From: Odiellus spinosus
Taxonomy: Eukaryota; Arthropoda; Arachnida; Opiliones; Phalangiidae
NCBI GenBank assembly: GCA_963920705.1
Contig: OY987232.1
Span: 20,181,442-20,245,441 of the forward strand
DNA: 64,000 nt
Reading direction: 5' to 3'
Shown: piece after piece, positions 41,233 through 53,214 of the stretch
How the letters are laid out: every line of letters begins with the position of its first letter
Position numbering within the stretch: the stretch's first letter is position 1
The notes under the pieces: model-generated
Databases searched by the model: none
Told to the model about the DNA's origin: nothing
What the model saw: the letters and a program-made list of their open reading frames with translations, nothing else
Position numbers and translations under genes: made by a program

Positions 41233-42159
41233 GTAGGATTGACACTTTAATTCTCATTCAATTCTCGTTGTTTTTGGGGTCAAAATGACATTTTGGTGAA
41301 CTAATTTCGAGGTGGAGAGTTGAAAATAATTAAAAATAAACCTTAAGGGTTATATTAATTAGGGTTCGCGTTTAGCTTTGGTTTCGCGACCCGAAACACG
41401 CCAGGAATTTTAAATCAAAGCCTATTTTTAAGACGAGTAGCTATAAAATAATATAAATGACCCCGAAAGGTCGGAAAGGTTACGTTGTAATTCTGTAGGG
41501 GTCAAGATTGATTTCGGTTGAAAAAAGGCGGGAACGAATGTAAATTAGGCCTAGCTGTTTTTAAGTATTTCATATTTTGAAATATTAATTTTCCGGAACA
41601 CACGAGGCTCCAAAATTATTAAAAATATATATTTTTTCAACTCAAAACCTCCAAATTAAACTAAAAATATGGATATTCCGTGAAATTCAATAGGCCTACC
41701 CTTTTTTTTGGAGTGGTTTTAATTTAAGCGTATTAGATGTCCTTGAGAGTGTAATATTGGCGTTATCTTTCTTCTTATTGAAGAAGTTACGTCTTGAATT
41801 GTCTTTAATTGGGCTAAATTATGTCGGCACTGTTTAAGACAGTCGTTTTTTTGCCCCCTTACAAAACTAGTGGGCCTCGTGGCTTTTTTTTTATCGTGTG
41901 TGGGAGTGGGAGTTTTAAGGCAATTTTTTTCTACCCTGTTTCTTAGCAGTTATTTTTTTTTCAATTTTCACCGCAAATGTTCAGGAATTTTGGTTTAGTT
42001 GAGGAAAATACTTTAAAAAAACCGGCTTTAATTTGCAAAACCTTTGACGTCAAGCGTTAAACTTTAAAGGGAACGTGACACTCCTTTTTTGGTTTTTAAT
42101 TTTGACCCCAGAAACGTTCGCTATTATAGTAAAAATTCCTGGAAATTAAGTATTTCACT

Positions 42160-42960
42160 CGTAGATGATAGAGCTCCTATAATTCCTATAAAATCCTACA
42201 TTTTAAAGTATCCTATAGAATCCTATAATTTCGCGAATAGTCCTGTAAAATATTTTTAGACTTTATCGGTGAATTATGATCTTGATACCAACAAATCATG
42301 ATAGCTTAAATATAATAATGTCCTATATAATCCTGTAATTTCGTAGAAAATGTACATTAGTTTCGTAGAAATTCCTACAACAACCTGTAGTTTCTTAGAA
42401 AATGTTATTTAAGATCTTGTAGTTTCGTAGAAATTCCTATAAGATCCTGTAGTTTCGTAGAAATTCCTATAAGATCCTGTAGTTTCGTAGAAATTCCTAT
42501 AAGATCCTGTAGTTTCGTAGAAATTCCTATATGATCCTGTAGTTTCGTAGAAATTCCTATAAGATCCTGTAGTTTCGTAGAAATTCCTATAAGATCCTGT
42601 AGTTTCGTAGAAATTCCTATAAGATCCTGTAGTTTCGTAGAAAGTGTGGTGTAAGATCTTGTAGTTTCGTAGAAATTCCTATAAGGTCCTGTAGTTTCGT
42701 AGAAAATGACCTATAAGGTCCTGTAGTTTCGTAGAAAATGTCCTATAAGGTCCTGTAGTTTCATAGAAATTCCTATAAGGTCCTGTAGTTTCGTAGAAAA
42801 TGTCCTATAAGGTCCTGTAGTTTCGTAGAATGTCCTATAAGATCCTGTAGTTTCGTAGAAATTCCTATAAGGTCCTGTAGTTTCTTAGAAAATGTGGTGT
42901 ACCGTGTAAGATCTTGTAGTTTCGTAGAAATTCCTATAAGATCCTAAAATTTCCCTAGTG
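42160..42960 (+). repeat. 30-bp minisatellite TGTAGTTTCGTAGAAATTCC
   Basis: About twenty units of CCTGTAGTTTCGTAGAAATT plus CCTATAAGAT, nearly perfect between 42,420 and 42,640 and degenerate at the edges. Variant units (AAAATGTCCTATAAGGT) alternate, giving a higher-order pattern. Confidence 0.9.
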
Positions 42961-43669
42961 GAATGACATATTTCCTATTAAAGATTTCTACGAATGGCTT
43001 GAGGCCTGGAAATCGATATAAATCGATTAGAGAAAAGCCAGTTTAATTAGTGGATGTTTAATTAATCTAATTTGAATTTAAATGTCCAAAATGTGGATAT
43101 TTTCCTACGTTTTTTTCTCTCCACAAAATATTTGAATGAAATCTCGATAAAGAATGGGGTTTCAGTCTCCCTTTAAAGAATTTAGTCTTTAAATTGAATT
43201 TCTGATAATTATTTTGAACGATTAAATTAACGATAGGTTAATTAGTATTCTGGATTAGCGTTTATTTTCAATTAACTTTTAAAAGGCGACGAATTAAACG
43301 TCGATTTAACATTCCGAAAAATTAGAAATATCAAAGAATTAATTGAATATTTGAAAAAAATCTCGGTGGTCCGGTTTTAGCTCGCTAATAATTTGGGAGT
43401 CATACGGAGCCCGAGCTGATCTCGCCAAAGCTTCGAGCCAAAGCTTTCCGATAAGATTAAATTAATCCAGAATAAGAATTTACCGTTGTTTCAAGGACGA
43501 ATAGAAATAAAGGGAAACTGCAACCTCAAATATTACATTATAATTTCTTCTATTGAATTTATTTTTAAATTTGCATTTGTGGAATTTCAAATTCATGACG
43601 GATAAATACGCGTTATTAGTTACCAATGTTATTAGTTTCCGACGTTATTAGTTGGTTAAGGTAGAAGTT

Positions 43670-44070
43670 AAATAGGGTTCTTACGTGACCTGGAAAAAGT
43701 CAGGGAATTTGGAAATTAGCCGCAAAAGGTCGAGGAAAAATCAAGAAATTTGGCCCAAAGATCAGAGATTAGTCAGTGAATTTGGGAATTACCCCCAAAA
43801 GATCGGAGAAAATTGGACCAAAAGGTCAGGGGAAAGTTAGGGAATTTGGAAATTGACCCAAAAGGTCAAGGAAAAGTCCAGGGAATTTGGAAATTGGCTC
43901 CAAATGGCCAGGAAAAAGTTAGGGAATTTAGAAATTGGCGCGGAAGGTCAGGGAAAAGTCCAGGGAATTTGGAAATTTGTCCAAAAGGTCAGCGAAAAGT
44001 AGGGGAATTTAGAAATTGACCCACAAGGTCAGGGAAAAGTCGGGGAATTTGGGAATCGGCCCAAAAAATC
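43670..44070 (-). repeat. GTCAGGGAATTTGGAAAT minisatellite (inverted relative to copies 1 and 2)
   Basis: About nine ~40-bp units of GGTCAGGGAAAAGTC and GGGAATTTGGAAATTGGCCC. Same family as 410-590 and 9,160-9,445, in opposite orientation. Confidence 0.85.
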
Positions 44071-44079
44071 TGAGAAATT

Positions 44080-45296
44080 AACTTTGAAAATTTTGTACGA
44101 AAAATGCAAAATCTCGGTATTAATTTAAAAATCCCGCAATTAATTTATTTTCCGTATGAAGTTATTAAGAATTTTTTGTAGTAAGGCGTTTCACTTCCCC
44201 TTTAATTCTTCCTTAAATCAATTTATTTGTAAAACTTGTCGCGTAACGAATATAAAATGATTCTAACATCGTACCATTTAAGTTTCAATTCCCATAATCG
44301 AAAAAAAAAAAACTTGAAATTAGCTATCAGCTCTAAAAAAAATAAACCTTGAGATTAATCTTAATTAAGAATTAAGAAAAACATTAAAAGTTATTCCCAA
44401 AAAATTCCGATCCTTAAAAAAAAACCTCTCGACTAGCTTTTTTTGTAGGTACGGGGGAGAAGAAAAACTTGAAATTTAGGTCTACCAGATTTGCAGCCTT
44501 GGAAATGAAAATCTCCCAGCCTTATTTATCTTATCTTTTTAACCTCGTAACCTTTCTTAACTCGGAAACTCGTAATCTTTACGAAATAAGATTTTTTTAA
44601 CCCTAACGTAACGAGTTAGGTCCCGTTCGGATTCAATCCAGTCGCGAATTTAGCCATCTTCGTCCCATCAGTAAAGCCACATTCACGCGGTTACGCGACA
44701 ACTCTCCGGTTCTGTTCATTTTATAAACATTATAACCCAATTCCCGGCTGGAACTAGTTCAAATTTAGGCCCAGCAAACCAAAAATCAGTGATGCCCAGG
44801 TACTATTAGACGCGCGTTTTTATGCCCGAAAATCTAGGTTTAAGGGTCAAAATTAAGGTAATAAGGTGTACGAACCTGGGAATATCGTGGAAATAATTTT
44901 AACGCCGCAAATTCGGGGTATTTGCGTTGTTTCATCAACCATTCCAGGGTATCCCAGTTATTATTACTCCATATTTGCGGGGAAACCTGGAATTTTAAGG
45001 AAAATAAATTAATTTCCACCAAGAAAATATTTAATATTTTGAACAATTTTCAACGGAGATTTTAGTCCAAAATTGTAATTAGGGGGAATGTTAACTAATT
45101 AACGAGCCTTTAAAAGGTGGGCCAAGTGTTTCTGAAAGGGAAGCGACTAAATGCGAACGAACCACCTCAAATATAATAATATTAAATAGATAAAAAAATT
45201 CCGAGTTAAAAGTAACCTAAAATATTTTGTCATTTTTTTATCTAAGGTAAAAAACGTGTAAAGTTTTTAATTTAAAAACTTAACTCTTATCTTCTT

Positions 45297-45336
<40 letters not shown>

Positions 45337-46560
45337 CTCCTTAAATTAAAAAAAGGGCAAATTCTATAAGTTCCCACGACTCGCTTCTGTTTCTAGAAAT
45401 AAATTTATTTTAATAAATGTAACGCTAATACGAACGGCAAATTTTAATATTCGCTACATTTTTATAAAATTGTAGTTGTCTAATTCCAAAGAACAACTGA
45501 AAATTGAATATTTGATAAGGTATTTTTCATTGAGTAGTTCTTTCTCTAAGACGAGATGTGAACGACATTTGGCCCACCCCTAATCTAATCTAAAATAACT
45601 GAGTTGTAGATAAAAACCTATATACTTAGTATCAATATATTCCTGGCACCTCAGATTTAAAGGGACACTGAAATACGTCAGTTTTAAAATTATTAATCGA
45701 CGAAGAATTGACGACGCTGTTTTGTAAATTAGCGAATTTAATTTGGAAGAAACCAAAGACGATTTAAAATTAGAATAATTTAACAAAGTAATTGTTTAAC
45801 CGGAAGTTAAAATATTAATTGGGTTAAACGTAAATCTCCTCGTATCATTGTAACTCGTTTGTTCGATTACTATCGTTGTTATTATAAAATAAGGAAGAGC
45901 TAACTTAGGGAATGTCGACGTCATCAGCTAAAGTTAGCGTCAAATATTTAAGCTTATTCTTTCTATATCCGTGTCAGCTCTCGAGGAGCGAATTTAGGAG
46001 CCCTAGCGTTTTATGAAAACGGAAATAACTGCCCCGTATAACCTTAATACCACGTGATTTCGTGACGTAGTTAGCGATCAAGATGTGACCCTCCCCCACA
46101 TGATATTTTCCTATCGCGAACGAATGCGTGTTTCATGTTGGTTGGACACCCTCCCATCATTTCGAGTGGCGTGTTATTATCCCTTTAAAGCCCCGTAAGG
46201 CCTAGCCACTTTGCTTTCCATCGTAGAGGAGAATGTCGTGTTTGAGAAGAGGGGGTACCTATTTCCTTTCGGCTTTTATCAATTATCAAAAGATTTCGCT
46301 TTAAGATTTGTATTTGGGCGTAGAATTAGGTTGCAGTCGGAAGAAATGATAATTGGAATCTCTGAGCCAAGAAAGATTTCGAGTAGCTCTCGTACAAGGG
46401 TTAATTGTTTTTCCCAACAACCCTAATTAGCTTTTAAAAGTAGGACGGCAACGTCAAGGCGAGGCAACGGAACGCGTCGAAAGAGAAATTGCCTCGTTCA
46501 CGGTTCTTTCAAAATTAACTTAAACTATTAAATATTTAAATAGATTTTCAGTCGGATATA
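44080..46560. other. Non-coding stretch
   Basis: AT-rich, with a ~37-nt poly(T) at 45,300-45,336 (possibly the tail of an old minus-strand retrocopy, body not recognised). A CpG-richer spot lies at 45,960-46,200. No exon is supported; the open frame at 46,211-46,426 has no recognisable domain. Confidence 0.45.
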
Positions 46561-46569
46561 GTCTTAGAA

Positions 46570-46815
46570 AAATGTACGATTTCAATTAGAATTAGGCTTA
46601 ACGATTGACGGATCTATGACAATTTAGTACGAAACGCTATTAGGCTTAGTGAATTATGAACGAAGTTTTTGTAAACGCGTTAGGCTTAGCGTAATATTTA
46701 ATTTGAAGCGAGATTAGGCCTAGCGAACTAGCTTAATTTGAAACGAGATTAGGCCCAGTGAACTAGTGTTTAGTTAGAAAACGTCTTTGTTTTAATTGAA
46801 ATTAGGCTTAGTAAA
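46570..46815 (+). repeat. ATTAGGCTTAGCGAA word cluster
   Basis: Seven imperfect occurrences of ATTAGGCTTAGYGAAC spaced about 35-60 bp apart. The same word is scattered through the window in both orientations. Confidence 0.7.
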
Positions 46816-46834
46816 CCCGGTTGTTGGAACCGAA

Positions 46835-47285
46835 AGGGCATGGCACACTTTCTACGGGCTTTGGCTTTCTACGGATTTCCTTTAAATTGAGATATATTGT
46901 TAAGCTTAGTTCAAGGAGCAAAATCATCCACGGGCACTTTTCCCTAGCTCCAATGGATTGTCCAGCATCGATGGTTAAAGTTTGGACACTCGTAGTTTGG
47001 GTCTGGGATTTTACATACCATTTTTTGGTCAAGAAACTAAAATCCTAATTAAGCTTAATCCCTCGATTAGACGATGCCAAGTTGGTAACGCGCTAGCTTA
47101 GTGTCTGCTAAGACCCCAGTTCGATTACCCGAGTCACCTTCGTTTTCGTGACCAAAGAATGGTATCTAAAATCCCAGACCCAAACTTTAACCATCGATGC
47201 TGGCTTAACAATATATCTCAATATAGATTAAATCCGTTGAAAGGCAAAGCCCATCGAAAGTGTGTCATCTCCTTTATCTTCCAAT
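46835..47285. mobile_element. Asymmetric foldback element with tRNA-like centre
   Basis: The left arm (46,835-47,032) and right arm (47,148-47,285, reverse complement) share ACACTTTC.A.GGGCTTTG, TTGAGATATATTGTTAAGC, CCAGCATCGATGGTTAAAGT and GTCTGGGATTTTA. The right arm lacks internal segments of about 66 and 15 bp. Between the arms, 47,070-47,145 has A-box-like TGCCAAGTTGG and, about 40 bp on, B-box-like AGTTCGATTACC. Confidence 0.75.
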
Positions 47286-47289
47286 ATTC

Positions 47290-49380
47290 GTGTAGTCTAA
47301 ACTAATTAGTAAGATTGTATGTGCCCTAACTTTGACCTTATTAAGTAAAGACGTTATTTAATAGATTTGGCAGTAGTTCAACCGTAATGAACGCCGATTT
47401 CGGTCGAAAATAAGGATTGAACGCGTTTTAAACGTTCGTTCTATTTCAAATTGATCCCGTCTTCGAGTTGCTTTATTTTTAGTCTTCGTTGTTAGCCCGA
47501 AATAACCGCGCGGTTAACTTATCTATAGTTTGGCTTTCAGCCAATAGGTTCGAGTTTTAAGCGACTTAAGCCTCGCCATCAACCAGAGAAGCCCAATTCA
47601 CTTATAATAATTTAACCAGAGATTCTTTCGTACGAGAGATGCTGGAAATAGAAATTAAAACTGTAGGAAATTTTGATCCGATTGTGGCTTTTATTACTAA
47701 CCCCCCGAATTTTAGCCACCATCTAAAATGACCCAGACCAACGTGTCGGCACCCCCTGTTATTTTTTAATTCTAATTAATATAGTTCTAGGCGAGGCTCT
47801 GCCGATTCATTGAATTCAAGGTGAAACCGTGTAGTGTAAAATTGTTTTCATTTTGATGATTTGTCTAAAATAGAGTAGCGTGTTTCCTCGCTTTGTTATC
47901 GGCGGATTTTTATTCCCAGATTGAAATTCCACACGTAATTTGATTCTGGCACGGCGATGTTGTATCCCAGGGTGTCCCGTTATGGGAGACGAACTAGCTA
48001 CCAACCAACCAGTCATCTCGCACCCCGCGCTATCATTATTCGAATGATACTTGACCCGGCTAATCCCGGCACCACCTCGCGCCTCGTTTGTAATAAGAGT
48101 ACCAGATCCCCACCAAAAGAACCGTTTCCCAAGCCGCCTACGCCAAATAGACAACCCTTATAGCCCGGGTCAAAATTCAACCATAAAGGCAGGCTGAAAT
48201 TATCTTTGTTTCGGATATGAATTAGTTTATTTGACGCTAATTTTCGTACGAAGTACTTTCGTGAAATTAATTTTGTTCTATGACGTATTGTCTCCATCTT
48301 CCGGTTGGTTTCATATGTTGTACGTCATCGGTGATGACGTAACTTTGTCACCTTCCCTTTGAACAATGAAATTTGTTATTTTAGCGATGAGGAAATTTGT
48401 TGTGTTTGAAATGTAAATATCCAATTTTGCCTTCGTGTTGCGTTTATTAGCTTTAGTCCTTTTGGGTTGTCGGTGAAATACGGCTTGACATTTCCCAGAC
48501 ACAGACACGTCTCCGCGCGTGTGGGTGTCAACTAATGTCCCGGCTTCAAATACAATATACACGGATAGGAACAGACACCTCTGAATTTAAAAATATGCTC
48601 AAAATAATATCAGAATGAGATAATGAAGAGAAGTTAGACACTGAAAGGGATTTAAATATGCCGAGGAATCCATTGGTGATGTTCGTTTTTTTTAACTTGA
48701 CCAATATCAATATATGCTTTAAATTGGGACAAATTGGACCAAAATTTAAACATAATTTAAATTAATTAACTCTCCCTGATTTAGAAAGCGAATATTTTCA
48801 ATTTCTCTTGAATAAATTGTCCCAAAGAACGCGATCGAATGGTGGTTAGGTTTTCCGTCCCAATTTAATATCCCCTTTCCGATCCATGACATAATTCTAT
48901 TGAAATTTATAAATCGCGCGTCTCGTCATCGCCTCGAAATAAAATCGTATTTTCCGATCTAAATTTCTTTCGAAGGACCCCCTATCTTGGCTCTAATGAC
49001 GTCATCCCTTGAAATAAAATTAGGGTTAAAGCGTTTCTATATATTAATAAGGATGACGCGACTGCTTAACTATCTTCACCCACGCTTTTTTTTGTCGCTG
49101 TACTCAACGAGACGGGAAAAGCGTGGGAATATTTCAGTTAACACCGAGTTTCTAGTTACTATTTTAATTGGGGAAACCGAAAAAAACTTGTTATTTTAGT
49201 TCTATTGGGTGTCTGCAAACGGGAGTTCCTTCGAGCTTAGTCTAAAATCTCTCGAAGACAAAATGGTCCTTGTCCACCAATCACCCCGAGTACTTCAACA
49301 TTTCATAGGCGTTTTAATTTGGATTTAATTTCAGAGTTAATTAGGCCTAACAATGAGTAAACACGATAAGCCTAAATATG
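47290..49380. other. Non-coding stretch
   Basis: CpG-moderate around 47,930-48,160, with opposing open frames but no recognisable protein. No splice-bounded exon was found. Confidence 0.45.
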
Positions 49381-49383
49381 GTA

Positions 49384-51286
49384 CACTGTTAAAAAAAAGG
49401 GGGCTATCTAGTACCGAAAAAGGTATTTTTCGATGCATCCCCAGGCGACCCCTTTTCGGTATCATAAAATACCCCTTTCAAGAAGTACGATATAATACCT
49501 TATTATTAAGGTATCCTTTGAAACCGTTTTTCCAAAAAAGGATTTTTTTGGAACCGAAATGGGTATCTTATATGACCTAAGAAACCTTTTTTCATTTTTG
49601 AAAGGTACTGCGTGATACCACAAAGGGTACCTTATAATACCCAAAAGGGTCGAAATAATACTTCCTTGATTAAAAAGGAACTGTATGAGACCTAAATGGG
49701 GATCATATCATACCCAAAATGGCTCTTAATAATACTGGTAAAATTAAACAGGTACTGCTTGATACCAGAATGGGTATCCTATAAAACCCAAAATGGCTCT
49801 TAATAATACTGGTAAAATTCAATAGGTACTGCTTGATACCAGAATGGGTATCCTATAGTACCCAAAATGGCTCTTAATAATACTGGTAAAATTCAATAGG
49901 TACTGCTTGATACCAGAATGGGTATCCTATAGTACCCAAAATGGCTCTTAATAATACTGGTAAAATTCAATAGGTACTGCTTGATACCCAAATGGGTATC
50001 CTATAATCCCTTATATGATCGATATATCGAAAACAAATATTCCAAGGGTAGAACGTGTTTATTTTTAATAATAGTAAAATTTCAAATACCGGTACATTTT
50101 TAAAATACTAATAGAATTAGAAACGTTGAATAGTTTACGGAGAGACTTAGATTTCCAGATAATACAAATTGGTTTATTTATGGCGTTTCTGAGGTGAGAT
50201 TTTTGTCCATTTTTGGGCAAATTCAAAATCAAGTACACTATAAAAAATTAATATTATTAGTTTTATAAGTATTATTGATGTGAAATTTAAGGATAAATAA
50301 CTATATTACTTTAAATTTGTGTTCAGTCGTTTTCTTGTAACTAAAATAATACACGCTAAATGTTAGTTAGATTAAAGTAATTAAAATTTAAATAATATAG
50401 AATTAAATAAACATCATTATATTACCTTATCAATACGAGAAGTTCCGACGCTTTTCTTGTGACATGAAAGTATCCAGTATATTTGAATTAGATTTATTTA
50501 AATTTAAATTATATTGATATAAAAATAAATGAATATCATTACATTACCTTTTAAATTCGAGAAAATCCGACGCTTTTCTTCTGATGAAGAAATTACGCAC
50601 TAAATTTGAATTAGATTTAAATAATTAATAATTAATTAATATTGATATATAAATAAATTATCAACATTTATTTACCTTATAAATATCACTTTATAAATGC
50701 TTTTCTCGCATTTCAAGTTGAGTTCAAGAATTTAATACCACCACGAGGCTAACGCGCTTACACGACTACCACATCCAAATTCCAAATTCCAAAGAGAAAA
50801 ATAATCAAAATGGCGACATAACGATGGCTTTTTCTCTAAAATTTTTCAACATAAGACTGGTCACGTGATTTATGCACCAAACTTTGCAATCTTTTAATGC
50901 TTTAAGTTTCCTATTGAAAATAACCGGTTTTCTATGGATAAAATTATGTTATCCAAGCTTGCTATCAACAATCGGCAAACAATTTTACTTTCTTAAATTG
51001 AAGGTCACTCTCCATTGTATAGTACGCTTCTTCAACGAATTCTAACTCCTCCCTCCAATTCCGAGAATCCCCTCAACTCTTCTTGTTTTCCAATACCCAT
51101 TATGGTTTATGTTGGTACCTTATTGCCAGATAAGGTGTCCATAAATACCTTAAAAGCGTAAAATACCTCTTCTGGAATCTTTCAGTACCCATGCTAAGAA
51201 AAAACCGGTTGGGTACCTTTCAAGGTACTAGAGTATACCTCAAGGTATTTTGAAGTACCTTCAAAATACCTTTTTTTTTAACAGTG
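49384..51286. mobile_element. Non-autonomous DNA transposon with CACTGTTAAAAAAAAGG ends
   Basis: Terminal inverted repeats CACTGTTAAAAAAAAGG and CCTTTTTTTTTAACAGTG are flanked by TA on both sides, as in Tc1/mariner-type or similar TA-target elements. The interior has four ~87-bp tandem units (49,690-50,010) containing CAAAATGGCTCTTAATAATA and GGTACTGCTTGATACC. It also has three ~120-bp units (50,290-50,700) with CCGACGCTTTTCTT. GGTACC-type words are dense near both ends. No transposase frame is present. Confidence 0.8.
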
Positions 51287-51289
51287 TAG

Positions 51290-53070
51290 CTAAGCCTAAC
51301 TTTATTTAACTATAATTATACGTAGATTTTTGGGAGTCATTGTTTTTGAACGTAGGTCAATAAATAATTTAAATTTTGTCAATTCTTAACTCGGGGTCAA
51401 TTGAGAAGGTTGAAATATATCTTCGGCCAATGTCCTTTTATCGGCGACTTGTCAAATCGTGTAGGAAAGTTAGGAAATGAAATTAAAAAAACCAATTTGA
51501 CGCCTCTGAGAGCGTCGTATATTTTGACAAGTAATTATCCGGAATTTCGCTAGTTATTAAATTGGTTTCGGCGCGATTGTTGGATAAGGCGAGCGAGCGA
51601 ATGAACAGTTGGTCTCCTTGGAATGTCTAGTCTATCCGCTAATTAATTCCAGTCGACAAAAAAGCTTATTCAGAAACCTCCCGAATAATTTAGCAAAGAT
51701 AGAAAAAAGAGCTTAGTTTTTTTTTTGTCGTCGCGACTCTGATACACTTTTGGTTTTGGATGTTGGATTATTCGTTTTTACAAACCTGTTTTTTGAATGA
51801 AAATTCGAGTCATTTCTCAGCCTCGATATTTGATATATTCTCCGCGTTATCGAATATATTTGAATGTTTTAGAAAATTATGTGGAAAAAGTGGTCGTACT
51901 GGTTTTTCGAATTCATTACCCCTTAGATTCAACGAAATTAATATTTCGTGGGGATGTAGATACGTTTCGAACCTACCTAAGACTCTCTCTCGATTCTCGT
52001 TAACCCCCTACCTATTTGTTTAATCCGCTGTAAGGGTTTAACCTTTAACCTTTGACATATTTAATCTGTCAAGTTCCATTCGGGTTTCAAAATCAGGGAA
52101 TTTCAATCTGAAAAAACTGCGCCAACCCTATTTTCCCCTTTGAAATTATTTAATTAGGGGTAATATCTTTATCAGCTCGACTTAGAACCGGATATCCGTT
52201 TAGTTCTAGTTTCAGTTTCTTCAAAAATGAATTTTATAAATTATAAAATGGCTTTATTAAAGAGACCAATAATTATGATTGTAAAATGTAATCCACGCTT
52301 TGAGTTCAGTTTGAAATTGAATATTAATTTTAACCAAGGCTTAGAAGTTTTTCCTCCACCAGGGGATTTTGCTAAAACACTAGCTGATTTTTTTATAAGC
52401 GTGGTGTTCAATTTTAAATTATGCAAAGCTTCGCGATGCAATTGTAACGTAATATTTAAGGAGTAGAAACTTAACCGCGTTTGGTTAAAATTCGTCGGCG
52501 TGTCGGTTAATAGCCCTGTAATATATATATTATAGCGGTAGTTTGTAGTCTCTTCGTGTCTGGATGATGGCGAGCCCTATAAGATTGCCATTCCTGATTG
52601 GCTGGAATCGAGCCAAATGAGTTCCCGTACAATTCTTAATGTATTACGCTTATATTTTACAACAAGATGTCTCGAGTCTTTTTTTTTTTTTTCTTTCTTT
52701 CTTCAAGTAACGGTTAAGATAAAAGTAAGCGAGGTTGCAAAGTCCAAACTGGCGCGATGGCCTTCGAAGCCACTTTTTTTACAACTTCCTCTATCAAATG
52801 TCTTTACGGCTCTGTGCCATAACGAGATATTCATAATTTATGACTAGCTCAAAACACCGCAAAATATCCCTATAAATTTTATTTAAAAAAATTCAAAAAA
52901 AAAAAAAAAAAAAAATCCCGAGGTTGCCATTTATCAGACGTTGCAATTTTTTGTAAAATGAAATCATCTTCAAGAAATATTAATTTTGAAATAGTTTAGA
53001 GTCCCGTTTTCAAACTTTTTGGCCCAAAAAGAGCCAAAACATTTTCGTCCTATAGAAATTTATTTAAACC
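51290..53070. other. Non-coding stretch
   Basis: Overlapping open frames at 51,760-52,023 and 51,797-52,003 read protein-like in part, but neither has a clear splice context or known domain. A poly(A) run lies at 52,896-52,914. Confidence 0.45.
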
Positions 53071-53071
53071 T

Positions 53072-53212
53072 AGGTTTTTACGTAGGATTTCTTCCGCTTG
53101 TTTCGCCGTAAGTTGGCTCACCTTCTGAGCTTCCCATTGGGTAGGGAGGCGAAATAAAGCCTGGAGGGTGAGTTTGCTACCAGGGTGACACGCGGAAATA
53201 ATATTAGGCTTT
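53072..53212 (-). mobile_element. Small MITE-like element, copy 2 (inverted)
   Basis: The reverse complement matches 62,152-62,297 over about 105 bp (GTCACCCTGG, AAACTC.CCCTCCAGGCTTT, GGGAAGCTC.GAAGGTGAGCC). The ends are degenerate (ACCTAGGTTT left, ATTAGGCTTT right). Confidence 0.75.
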
Positions 53213-53214
53213 TA

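Noticed and set aside
46211-46426. Plus-strand 71-codon frame
   Set aside because: No ATG context, splice sites or domain that would separate it from background.
47070-47145. A functional tRNA gene
   Set aside because: The A- and B-box words are present, but the acceptor ends do not pair and the anticodon stem-loop is not canonical (6-nt loop).
51760-52023. Two overlapping plus-strand frames
   Set aside because: Two different frames are open over the same DNA, neither has splice context or a known domain, and AT-rich sequence here often stays open by chance.
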